The translations under genes were made by a program, and so were the position numbers. Positions 8,402 through 15,444 of a stretch of DNA of 22,026 bases are shown here, one piece after another (the stretch's first letter is position 1; each line of letters starts with the position of its first letter). The notes beneath the pieces were generated by a model. It had not been told where the DNA came from. It did not search any database and saw only the letters and a program-made list of their open reading frames with translations. This DNA comes from an uncultured Peptoniphilus sp. (GTDB lineage: Bacteria; Bacillota; Clostridia; Tissierellales; Peptoniphilaceae). The DNA lies in the NCBI RefSeq assembly GCF_946222045.1, contig NZ_CAMILN010000034.1, positions 1-22,026 on the forward strand, written 5' to 3'.

Positions 8402-9937
8402 TTGAAATTAGGAAAAATTTTAAATAACTTAGACATTGTTGATGCAAACTATGAAATAGATAAAGAAACAGAAATAAAAAATATCGCCTTTCATACAGAC
8501 GATGTAGTCGAAGGCGGTATTTTTGTTGCCATAAAAGGTTACGTCACAGATGGACACAAATTTATAAAAAAGGCAAAAGAAATGGGAGCAGAAATTGCTA
8601 TAGTAGAAGATTATTCTGATGAAGATATTAAACAAATAAGAGTAAAAAATTCTAGAATTGCCCTTGCAGATATGGGCACAAATTTTTATGAAGATCCTTC
8701 AAAAGATATGAAAGTAATTGGTATCACTGCAACTAATGGTAAGACAACTACTGCCTTTATGGTAGATGCAATCTTGGAAGAAGATGAGAGAAAAACAGGA
8801 ATGATAGGCACAGTCTTAACGAGATATGCTGATGTCATGATTCCATCTGTACTAACAACTCCAGAGTCTCTAACTCTTCAGTCCTACTTCAGGGATATGA
8901 AGGACAAGGGGATTACTGATGTGACAATGGAAGTCTCATCATCTGCCCAAGAACTGTATAGAAATAAAAATATTGATTTTGACATAGTGACTTTTAACAA
9001 TCTTGGAAGAGAACACATTGATCAACATGGGAGTTTTGAAAATTATTTTAGGTTTAAGTCAAGACTTATTATACATGCAAAAGAAGATGCACTTGCAATT
9101 TTAAATGCAGATGACGAAAAGATCATCTCGCTAAAGGATAAGACAAAGGCTCAAGTCCTTAGCTTCTCATTAGAGAATAATGAAGCTGATTTTGGAATTA
9201 AAGATCTAGACCTTTCAACAGGCAAGGGTAAATTTATTTTTACAATTAATAGGGATATGAGAATAAAAGATTATATCTTAAAAAAATCTGAATTTGAAAT
9301 TGAACTGGGATCAGTTGGTTATTCATCAGTGATGAATTCTATTGTAGCAATAATAGTTGCCCTATGTCTTGAAATTAATATAGAAACTATTAAAAAAGCT
9401 CTAAAAGATTTTAAGGGAGTAGAGAGAAGATTTGAATTAATCTTTGATGAAGAATTTAAAATACTTGACGACCATTTTGCCAATGAGAAAAATATTGATG
9501 CCACAATGGAAACTTTGAAGGAAATGGATTATAAAAACTTAAATATTCTTTATGCTATTAGGGGCAAAAGAGGGGTTGAAGTAAATCGTGAGATTACAGA
9601 AAGACTAGTAAAGTGGATAAAGATTTTAAAACCAAAAAGTCTTTCAGCAACTCTATCTAGAGATACTGTTAAAGAAAAGGACAGGGTAACAGAAGAAGAA
9701 CTAAAAGTATTTAAAGATATTTTAAAGGAAAATAATATAGAGTGTAAAATTTACGAGACTTTAGAAGAATCAGTCAATGAATCAATTGACTTGTTAGAAA
9801 ATGATGATGTCTTACTACTTGCAGGCTGCCAAGGCATGGATAAGGGAGCAGGATTTGTTAAAGAAAAACTTTTGAGAGAAAATAAGGTTAATGATATAGA
9901 AGGTTTTTCTCATAGAATAGACAAGAGAATCTGTTAA
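8402..9937 (+). CDS. MurE-like Mur ligase with altered signature motifs
   Basis: The TTG start is backed by AAGGAGA eight bases upstream, two bases after the hemZ stop. The 511-residue protein has the three-domain MurE plan. The N-terminal UDP-binding domain has GGIFVAIKGYVTDGHKFI. The central ATP-binding domain has a P-loop TATNGKTTT (K114), TTPESLTLQ, EVSSS and FNNLGREHIDQHG, with FENYFRFK holding the likely carbamylated Lys. A Mur ligase C-terminal domain follows. MurE adds the third residue of the peptidoglycan stem peptide. Two conserved motifs differ. EVSSH is EVSSS (S181). The hinge DYAHTPD is replaced by DDHFANEK (356-363), nearer in shape to MurC's DDYGHHP. I see no DNPR meso-DAP motif, fitting Lys or Orn or another substrate. 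It could be the only MurE, a second ligase, or a specialised paralogue. hisS often occupies this place. Confidence 0.75.
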   Translation: MKLGKILNNLDIVDANYEIDKETEIKNIAFHTDDVVEGGIFVAIKGYVTDGHKFIKKAKEMGAEIAIVEDYSDEDIKQIRVKNSRIALADMGTNFYEDPSKDMKVIGITATNGKTTTAFMVDAILEEDERKTGMIGTVLTRYADVMIPSVLTTPESLTLQSYFRDMKDKGITDVTMEVSSSAQELYRNKNIDFDIVTFNNLGREHIDQHGSFENYFRFKSRLIIHAKEDALAILNADDEKIISLKDKTKAQVLSFSLENNEADFGIKDLDLSTGKGKFIFTINRDMRIKDYILKKSEFEIELGSVGYSSVMNSIVAIIVALCLEINIETIKKALKDFKGVERRFELIFDEEFKILDDHFANEKNIDATMETLKEMDYKNLNILYAIRGKRGVEVNREITERLVKWIKILKPKSLSATLSRDTVKEKDRVTEEELKVFKDILKENNIECKIYETLEESVNESIDLLENDDVLLLAGCQGMDKGAGFVKEKLLRENKVNDIEGFSHRIDKRIC

Positions 9938-9939
9938 AG

Positions 9940-9968
9940 TTGAATTTTTAAAGGCCTTGTTTTATAAT
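9940..9968 (+). promoter_or_regulatory. Sigma-A-type promoter for aspS
   Basis: TTGAAT (9940-9945) and a perfect TATAAT (9963-9968) are separated by exactly 17 bp. The hexamers begin just after the stop codon of the MurE-like gene. Transcription would start near 9975, leaving a leader of about 105 bases before aspS that contains a terminator-like hairpin. Confidence 0.6.
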
Positions 9969-10033
9969 TAAAATAGAATTTTATGGAAAAAAACTATATT
10001 AAAGACTAATCGATTATAAAAATATTAAGGAAT

Positions 10034-10070
10034 AAGCTCCAAACCATTTGAGGCTTGGAGTTTAATTTTT
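10034..10070 (+). terminator. Terminator or attenuator hairpin immediately upstream of aspS
   Basis: AAGCTCCAAACC (10034-10045) pairs with GGCTTGGAGTTT (10052-10063) through 12 positions with one wobble and one mismatch around a six-base loop. AATTTTT follows. The aspS ribosome site AGGAGG starts at 10071, directly after the T-run. It may end the upstream operon. Since a good promoter lies before it, it may instead act as an attenuator in the aspS leader. I see no obvious competing antiterminator strand. Confidence 0.65.
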
Positions 10071-10080
10071 AGGAGGAAAT

Positions 10081-11856
10081 ATGGCTGAAAAAATGGGAAA
10101 TCTCAAGAGAACTAATTATTGTAATGAGATTTCAGAAGATATGATTTCAAAAGAAGTTACCCTAATGGGTTGGGTGGCGAAACAAAGGTCACTTGGATCC
10201 ATAGTCTTTGTTGACTTAAGAGATAGAAGTGGGATTGCACAAATTGTTTTTGACGATACATCATCAGATGAACTTTTAGAAAAAGCATCTCACCTTCGTG
10301 GAGAATTTGTAATTGCTGTTAAGGGTACAATTCGCATGAGATCTTCAATTAATGAAGAGTTAGAAACTGGTAGGGTTGAAGTCCTAGCAAGCGAACTTAA
10401 AATCTTAAGCGAATCTGAAGTTCCACCGATCTACGTTAAGGACAATGATAATGTTCAAGAGAATATGAGACTTAAATATAGGACTCTTGATTTAAGAAAG
10501 CCAAGTATGCAAAAAAATCTTATGATTCGTTCACAGATATATAAGATTACTCGTGACTTCTTCTATGAAAATGGATTTATAGAAGTTGAGACTCCTATGT
10601 TAACTAAGCCAACTCCTGAGGGAGCTAGGGACTATCTAGTGCCAAGTAGGGTTAATCCTGGAGAATTTTATGCCCTTCCTCAATCACCACAACTAATGAA
10701 ACAGTTACTTATGGTAGCAGGACTTGACAGGTATATTCAAATTACAAAATGCTTTAGGGACGAAGACCTAAGGGCTAATAGACAACCTGAGTTTACTCAA
10801 ATTGACATGGAACTTAGCTTTGTAGATGAAGAAGATGTAATGGGCCTTAACGAAAGATATCTTCAAAAATTATTTAAAGAAGTAATTAATAAAGACATTG
10901 AGCTTCCAATTAAAAGAATGAAATACTCTGAAGCAATGGATAGGTTTGGAGTAGATAAACCAGACTTAAGATTTGGTATGGAACTAAAGGATATTTCTGA
11001 AACAGTAAAAGATTGTGGCTTTAAGGTTTTTGAAGGAAACACTGAAAAGGGTAAAAGCGTTAGAGGAATTAAGGTTGATGGTGGAAGTGACTTCTACTCC
11101 AAAAAACAAGTTAAAAAATTAGAGTCCTTTGTAAAAGATTTTAAGGCTATGGGACTTTCTTGTATAAGAGTTGATGACGAAATTGATTCACCAGTTGCTA
11201 AATTCATTTCAGAAGAAAAAATGCAAGAAATTATTTCTGACTTTGATGCTAAAAAAGGAGATCTAATCTTAATCTTAGCTGACAAAAACTCTGTAGTATT
11301 TAGTGGTCTAGGTAACCTTCGTAACAAGATTGCAAGGGACATGGACCTAATAGATGAAGACGACTACAAACTTGTTTGGATTACAGAATTCCCATTATTC
11401 GAATATGATGAAGAAGAAGAGAGATATGTTGCAATGCACCATCCTTTCACAAGTCCACTAGACGAGGACGTAGATAAATTAGTAAGTGATAAGGAAAATG
11501 CAAGAGCAAAAGCCTATGATATTGTTATCAATGGCGATGAAATGGGCGGAGGAAGTATTAGAATTAACGACCCAGAGGTTCAAGAAAAAATGTTTGAAGC
11601 TCTTGGACTTTCAGAAGAAGAAGCTAAAGAAAAATTTGGATTCCTTCTTGAAGCTTTTAAATATGGAGCTCCACCACATGGAGGACTTGCATATGGTCTA
11701 GATAGACTTGTAATGCTATTTACAGGAGCTAAGAGCATAAGAGACGTTATAGCCTTCCCTAAGACTCAAGCTGCAACTTGTCTATTAACAGGGGCACCAA
11801 CAGAACTTACAGAAAAACAATTGGAAGAAGTTCACATTAAGGTAATTGAAGAATAA
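10081..11856 (+). CDS. aspS: Aspartyl-tRNA synthetase
   Basis: This 591-residue class IIb synthetase of the bacterial type charges tRNA-Asp with aspartate. The N-terminal OB-fold anticodon-binding domain is visible (MGWVAKQRSLGSIVF, DLRDRSG). Motif 2 is FRDEDLRANRQPEFTQ (R226 in the loop), and motif 3 ends in GLAYGLDR (R542). Between them lies the GAD insertion typical of bacterial AspRS (about 285-420). The length matches E. coli AspRS (590). The ribosome site AGGAGG is the strongest in the window. Whether it also aspartylates tRNA-Asn (non-discriminating) cannot be settled here. aspS at the end of a relA-dtd-hemZ string is common in Firmicutes, usually directly after hisS, which is missing here. 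Confidence 0.97.
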   Translation: MAEKMGNLKRTNYCNEISEDMISKEVTLMGWVAKQRSLGSIVFVDLRDRSGIAQIVFDDTSSDELLEKASHLRGEFVIAVKGTIRMRSSINEELETGRVEVLASELKILSESEVPPIYVKDNDNVQENMRLKYRTLDLRKPSMQKNLMIRSQIYKITRDFFYENGFIEVETPMLTKPTPEGARDYLVPSRVNPGEFYALPQSPQLMKQLLMVAGLDRYIQITKCFRDEDLRANRQPEFTQIDMELSFVDEEDVMGLNERYLQKLFKEVINKDIELPIKRMKYSEAMDRFGVDKPDLRFGMELKDISETVKDCGFKVFEGNTEKGKSVRGIKVDGGSDFYSKKQVKKLESFVKDFKAMGLSCIRVDDEIDSPVAKFISEEKMQEIISDFDAKKGDLILILADKNSVVFSGLGNLRNKIARDMDLIDEDDYKLVWITEFPLFEYDEEEERYVAMHHPFTSPLDEDVDKLVSDKENARAKAYDIVINGDEMGGGSIRINDPEVQEKMFEALGLSEEEAKEKFGFLLEAFKYGAPPHGGLAYGLDRLVMLFTGAKSIRDVIAFPKTQAATCLLTGAPTELTEKQLEEVHIKVIEE

Positions 11857-11870
11857 GAATAGGTGATTAT

Positions 11871-12293
11871 ATGGAAAGCATTGGAATTGTAAGAGATAAA
11901 AAGGAAAATAAAATTTTCGTAGAATTTACTAGAGAAAGTGCCTGCGGAGACTCTTGCGAATCTTGTAACGCTAAGTGTGCTGAATCTGAACAAGAGCTCT
12001 TTGAGTTTAATAATACTATTTCTGCTAAGGTTGGAGACATAGTGAAAATAAAAACTAATGACAGGTCAGTGCTTTCTTATAAATTTTTAGTTTATGGCCT
12101 GCCACTAGTTCTATTTATGTCAACAATTACTATATCTTATTATTTTTTCAATAATATGGGTTTGGATAATAAAGATTTATTTTCTTTAATAGTTGGAATT
12201 TTATCCTTTATCCTTTCTTTTATTATTCTTAGAACAATTGATAACAAAAATAGACAAATAAGTGGAGCCAGCATTCTTCTTGAAAAAATGTAG
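11871..12293 (+). CDS. rseC: RseC/MucC-like membrane protein (SoxR-reducing system RseC family)
   Basis: This 140-residue protein has the family layout: a short N-terminal beta region beginning with MESIGIV, a cysteine cluster ACGDSCESCNAKC (C25, C29, C32, C36), a beta segment ending in VGDIVKI, and two closely spaced transmembrane helices (about 72-93 and 103-120). In proteobacteria RseC works with the Rsx/Rnf complex in reducing SoxR; in Firmicutes and other anaerobes its role is unclear. The four cysteines could bind a metal or Fe-S cluster, but this is inferred only from spacing. AGGTGAT precedes the ATG, and the gene lies 14 bases after aspS. The stop codon TAG overlaps the AGGTGA ribosome site of the next gene. 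Confidence 0.8.
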   Translation: MESIGIVRDKKENKIFVEFTRESACGDSCESCNAKCAESEQELFEFNNTISAKVGDIVKIKTNDRSVLSYKFLVYGLPLVLFMSTITISYYFFNNMGLDNKDLFSLIVGILSFILSFIILRTIDNKNRQISGASILLEKM

Positions 12294-12300
12294 GTGAAAA

Positions 12301-13119
12301 ATGACTAGCAAAAATTGGCAAAAGGTTCTCTATATTTTTTCTATAGTGATCCTTGTTTTGTCCACACTATTTTTTCTATACTCATTAGCTAATAAAAAAT
12401 TTTCAAATAAATTGATTCTTGAGAATAAAAAACTAAATAGTGAAATTCAGGCCTTAGAAGATAAATCTAAGCTTTTAGATAAGGAAATAGATAACTTAGA
12501 TATTGAATTTAATTTAAAGTCCCAAGAATTTTACGAAAAATATGGCTATCAATTTGAAGCTAATAAAACTGATGAAATAAAAAATATCAAGAAAGACTAT
12601 GAAGAAAAAAATAAAACAATAAAATCAGAAGTGAGAGAAAAACTTAGGGCTTACAGTGCCTTTTTCAATTCAAATATTTATGAAAAAGAGAATTATGACA
12701 GGTCTGTTGATGACTTTCTGTCTCTTAGTAGGGATAGAAGTCTTGAAAAAAGTAAAAATCTTTATAAAGATTTAGATCTTGACAGTCTTTTTAAAGATGT
12801 AGATGGATTTGCATCCTATTTAATTAATCAAAACAAGCCTACTAATGATCTGAATTTATTTGTATTTTATGCTTCCGTCTATTCTTCTAGTATTTATAGT
12901 TTTATAAATGATGAGAAGGTAAGTTTATCTGAAGTCTATGTTGATCTGAACAACTTATTAAATATTTATAGAGAAATGGAGAGAAAGTCATATAATACAG
13001 GTGATTTATCTGCAGAAAAATTAGGGTATTTAAAAGATTTTGTCGATGAGAAAGTTTCTGAATACTACAAAAATTATGGTATTATTAAGGCTTTAGAGAA
13101 GAGTGGTAAAGATGAGTAA
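12301..13119 (+). CDS. Uncharacterised membrane-anchored coiled-coil protein A
   Basis: I do not recognise this 272-residue protein. One transmembrane helix lies near the N-terminus (about 9-30) after a short, positively charged start (MTSKNWQK), predicting an N-in, bulk-outside topology. Residues about 38-80 are rich in Leu, Lys and Glu with heptad-like spacing (ENKKLNSEIQALEDKSKLLD), and a second such stretch covers about 95-125. The rest looks helical, with short Ser/Asp-rich turns. There are no Cys residues and no obvious catalytic motif. AGGTGA sits four bases before the ATG. The next gene has the same plan (N-terminal helix, coiled coil, helical tail) and overlaps it, so the two may be diverged paralogues or partners. 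A general resemblance to cell-division or envelope coiled-coil proteins is not evidence of function. Confidence 0.75.
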   Translation: MTSKNWQKVLYIFSIVILVLSTLFFLYSLANKKFSNKLILENKKLNSEIQALEDKSKLLDKEIDNLDIEFNLKSQEFYEKYGYQFEANKTDEIKNIKKDYEEKNKTIKSEVREKLRAYSAFFNSNIYEKENYDRSVDDFLSLSRDRSLEKSKNLYKDLDLDSLFKDVDGFASYLINQNKPTNDLNLFVFYASVYSSSIYSFINDEKVSLSEVYVDLNNLLNIYREMERKSYNTGDLSAEKLGYLKDFVDEKVSEYYKNYGIIKALEKSGKDE

Positions 13120-14071
13120 AAATATAAAAATATTTTTTTCTATTATTTTTATTATTTTAAGTTTTATTTTATCTTATCTTGGATTTTCAAACTTAAAAAA
13201 CATAGAGTCTTCATACTTTAATTTAACTAGAGAAAATTCTTCCTTAATCGATAAAAAAGATAAAAGCGAGGATAAATTAAAAAATTTAAGTCAGGATATA
13301 AACTTAAAGAATACAAAACTTGAAATCATCGAAAATGAATTAGAAAAGTTTAATGTTTTGAAAAATAAATCCGCAGAAATAGAAAGCCTAAATAAGGAAT
13401 TGGAAGATTCAAAAATTTCATTTGAAGAGAATAAAAGTTTTAAGTCTTTTGAATTATCAAGAGAGAAAATAAATTCCTATAATCCTCTCAATGGAAACTT
13501 TATAGATAACGACTTAACTAGGGAAGACATGGAAGATAATTTAGCCATCTTGCCATTTTTAATAGATTCACAATATACTTACGACCTAAATAAATCTATA
13601 GGAAAACACAATATCAAGACTTTTGAGAATCTTGGACTGATAAACTATTTATTAAATGGTGATAATTATTTGCTTAAATCCATTCTTTTAAATGACTCCT
13701 CAAAGATTTCAAGGTTGAAGGATGAGAAGGAAGCAATTTTAAAAAAAGAGGAAATGTTACTTGAAGTCTCTGATAATATTTATAATCTAAACAAAATTTC
13801 TAAAAATAAAGTTTTACTTGATGATAATTCTAAAGATAAAGAAGAAAATAATAGTCAAGAAGACTTGTTAAATGCTCTTTGTATTGATATTTTAAATTCA
13901 TCAATTAACTATTTAAATGGATATGAAATAATAAATGCAGATGGGCTTAATAAGTTTAAAACAAAAGATAAAATACTTATGACAGAAAAAATAGAAGAAA
14001 ATAAATTAATAACTAATTACTATAGGGGTATAGATGAAAAAGTCTACACCATAAGCGAAGAAAAAGAATAA
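13112..14071 (+). CDS. Uncharacterised membrane-anchored coiled-coil protein B
   Basis: This 319-residue protein is not recognised. It starts MSKNIKIFF with a transmembrane helix at about 5-25, then a long Glu/Lys/Leu/Asn-rich coiled-coil-like region (about 34-115; KDKSEDKLKNLSQDI, ENELEKFN), then a mixed helical region with no clear motif. It has a single Cys near residue 250, in NALCIDILN. A GTG at 13103 is in frame. The ATG at 13112 is preferred because the protein then begins like its neighbour, although its ribosome site (GTGGT) is weak. It overlaps the end of protein A by 8 bases, which implies translational coupling and possibly a fixed ratio of the two products. Both should face outward from the membrane. 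Shared architecture suggests an old duplication, but I cannot align them convincingly by eye. Confidence 0.72.
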   Translation: MSKNIKIFFSIIFIILSFILSYLGFSNLKNIESSYFNLTRENSSLIDKKDKSEDKLKNLSQDINLKNTKLEIIENELEKFNVLKNKSAEIESLNKELEDSKISFEENKSFKSFELSREKINSYNPLNGNFIDNDLTREDMEDNLAILPFLIDSQYTYDLNKSIGKHNIKTFENLGLINYLLNGDNYLLKSILLNDSSKISRLKDEKEAILKKEEMLLEVSDNIYNLNKISKNKVLLDDNSKDKEENNSQEDLLNALCIDILNSSINYLNGYEIINADGLNKFKTKDKILMTEKIEENKLITNYYRGIDEKVYTISEEKE

Positions 14072-14089
14072 ACTCACTGTAGGAGAAAA

Positions 14090-15241
14090 ATGAAGGAACA
14101 ATTAATTAGAATAGATTACCAAGGGAAAGAAATTATTTTAATACCTACGGCTCATGTTTCTCAAGAAAGTGTTAACTTAGTTAGGGAAACTATAAAAGAA
14201 GAAAACCCTGACTCAATCTGCATTGAGCTTGATGACCAAAGGTATAAAAATTTAAAAAATCCTGAGGCTTGGAAAAATACAAATATTATAGATATTATAA
14301 AGGAGAAAAAGGTTACTCTCTTAATTGCTAACCTAATTCTCTCATCATATCAAAAAAATATAGCAAAAAAATTAAAGACAAAACCTGGCCAAGAAATGAT
14401 GGAAGGTATGAAGGCTTCTGAAGAAATGGGTATTAATTTAGTTCTGGCTGATAGGAGCATTCAAACAACATTTATGAGAATTTGGAGGAAGATGGGATTT
14501 TTTGAAAAAATAAAATTGTTTTTCTCCCTAATGTCAATTGATGACGATGAAGATGTATCTGAAGAAGACCTTCAAAGATTAATTGAAAGAGACAATCTTG
14601 AGCTTGCCATAGAGGATATGGGTAAGGATTACCCTCAAATTGCAGCTACACTTTTGCATGAAAGAGATAAGTACCTTGCTTATAATATTAAAAATGCACC
14701 AGGGAAAAAGGTTGTAGCTATTCTTGGAGCTGCTCATACTCCAGGAGTTGAAGAAGAGGTTTTTAGGGACCAAGACATAGAAGAACTTGATGAAGTTCCG
14801 CCTAAGTCCTTTATGGGAAAATTGCTTCCTTGGATTATACCAGCCTTAATTATATTTTTAATTGTTCTAGGATTTAAGCAAAGTATGGATACAGGATTTT
14901 CGCAAATAAAATCCTGGCTTATATTTAACTCTGCCTTTGCAGCAATTTTTACAGCCCTATGTCTTCCTCATCCACTTAGTGTTTTAACGGCCTTTGTCGC
15001 AGCTCCTTTCACGTCAATTAATCCTGTACTTGCATGTGGCTGGTTCGCAGGCTTAGTTGAAGCTAGCTTAAAGAAGCCAACAGTTGAAGACGTAAATAAT
15101 ATTCCAGATGATATTTTTAATATTAAGTCATGGATTCACAACAAGTTTTTGAAGGCCCTATTAGTTGTAATACTTGCTAACCTAGGTTCATCCATCGGAA
15201 CTATTATTGCTGGATCAAAAATAATTCAAAGTATAATTTAA
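14090..15241 (+). CDS. TraB-family membrane protein (TraB/Tiki superfamily)
   Basis: This 383-residue protein of the TraB (pheromone shutdown) family has a cytosolic N-terminal domain. It carries the GxxH-equivalent PTAHVSQESV (H22) and the downstream acid ICIELDDQRY, with a second His in LGAAHTPGVEEEV. These correspond to the putative metal-binding residues of the TraB/Tiki/EreA superfamily. The C-terminal half has about four hydrophobic segments: LLPWIIPALIIFLIVLGF; a long one around AAIFTALCLPHP and VLTAFVAAPF; one around ACGWFAGLVE; and a last helix with VVILANLGSSIGTIIAG. The enterococcal TraB lowers pheromone activity; a chromosomal copy far from any conjugative plasmid is common and its job is unknown. 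Protease-like activity is inferred from superfamily only. Start supported by GTAGGAGAAAAATG. A terminator follows. Confidence 0.88.
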   Translation: MKEQLIRIDYQGKEIILIPTAHVSQESVNLVRETIKEENPDSICIELDDQRYKNLKNPEAWKNTNIIDIIKEKKVTLLIANLILSSYQKNIAKKLKTKPGQEMMEGMKASEEMGINLVLADRSIQTTFMRIWRKMGFFEKIKLFFSLMSIDDDEDVSEEDLQRLIERDNLELAIEDMGKDYPQIAATLLHERDKYLAYNIKNAPGKKVVAILGAAHTPGVEEEVFRDQDIEELDEVPPKSFMGKLLPWIIPALIIFLIVLGFKQSMDTGFSQIKSWLIFNSAFAAIFTALCLPHPLSVLTAFVAAPFTSINPVLACGWFAGLVEASLKKPTVEDVNNIPDDIFNIKSWIHNKFLKALLVVILANLGSSIGTIIAGSKIIQSII

Positions 15242-15251
15242 TAAAATTTAC

Positions 15252-15302
15252 AAGTCTGTAAGATTTTGATATGTACATATCATTCTCTTGCAGGCTTTTT
15301 TA
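15252..15302 (+). terminator. Rho-independent terminator after the TraB-family gene
   Basis: AAGTCTGTAAG (15252-15262) pairs with CTTGCAGGCTT (15287-15297) using G-U wobbles, followed by a T-run. The loop contains a perfect 14-base palindrome, GATATGTACATATC (15268-15281), that can stack as an inner hairpin. Confidence 0.7.
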
Positions 15303-15323
15303 GTTCCATTTAATAAAAAAGAT

Positions 15324-15354
15324 TTGCACAAAATTTTTTACTTATTGATATAAT
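15324..15354 (+). promoter_or_regulatory. Candidate promoter for the two-component operon
   Basis: A perfect TATAAT at 15349-15354 has TTGCAC (15324-15329) upstream with a 19-bp gap, longer than ideal. Transcription would start near 15361 and give a leader of about 84 bases. The interrupted repeat TTTACT...AGTAAA brackets the -10. A second TATAAT at 15424-15429 is too near the start codon to leave a ribosome site in the mRNA. Confidence 0.4.
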
Positions 15355-15386
15355 TGAGTAAATATAAATAAATAATAAGAATAGGC

Positions 15387-15414
15387 TTAACAAAGTCTTC
15401 ATCAAAAATTCACA
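15387..15414 (+). promoter_or_regulatory. Three 11-bp-spaced direct hexamers (Pho-box-like) upstream of the response regulator
   Basis: TTAACA (15387-15392), TTCATC (15398-15403) and TTCACA (15409-15414) repeat with an exact 11-bp period, in the style of PhoP/PhoB-class boxes (TTnACA repeated every 11 bp). A degenerate fourth, TTATTA, falls at 15420-15425. The site sits 30 bases before the regulator gene, so autoregulation by the OmpR-family product is the natural reading. Chance occurrence in AT-rich DNA cannot be excluded. Confidence 0.45.
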
Positions 15415-15444
15415 AATTATTATTATAATTAAGTTGGTGATAAA

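Noticed and set aside
9938..10080. T-box riboswitch in front of aspS
   Set aside because: A terminator-like hairpin before a synthetase gene suggested it, but the leader is too short and the T-box core (GGTGG-ACCGCG type) is absent.
15424..15429. TATAAT as the main -10 of the response regulator gene
   Set aside because: Transcription would start around 15436, inside the ribosome site, leaving little or no leader; the upstream -10 at 15349 is more plausible.
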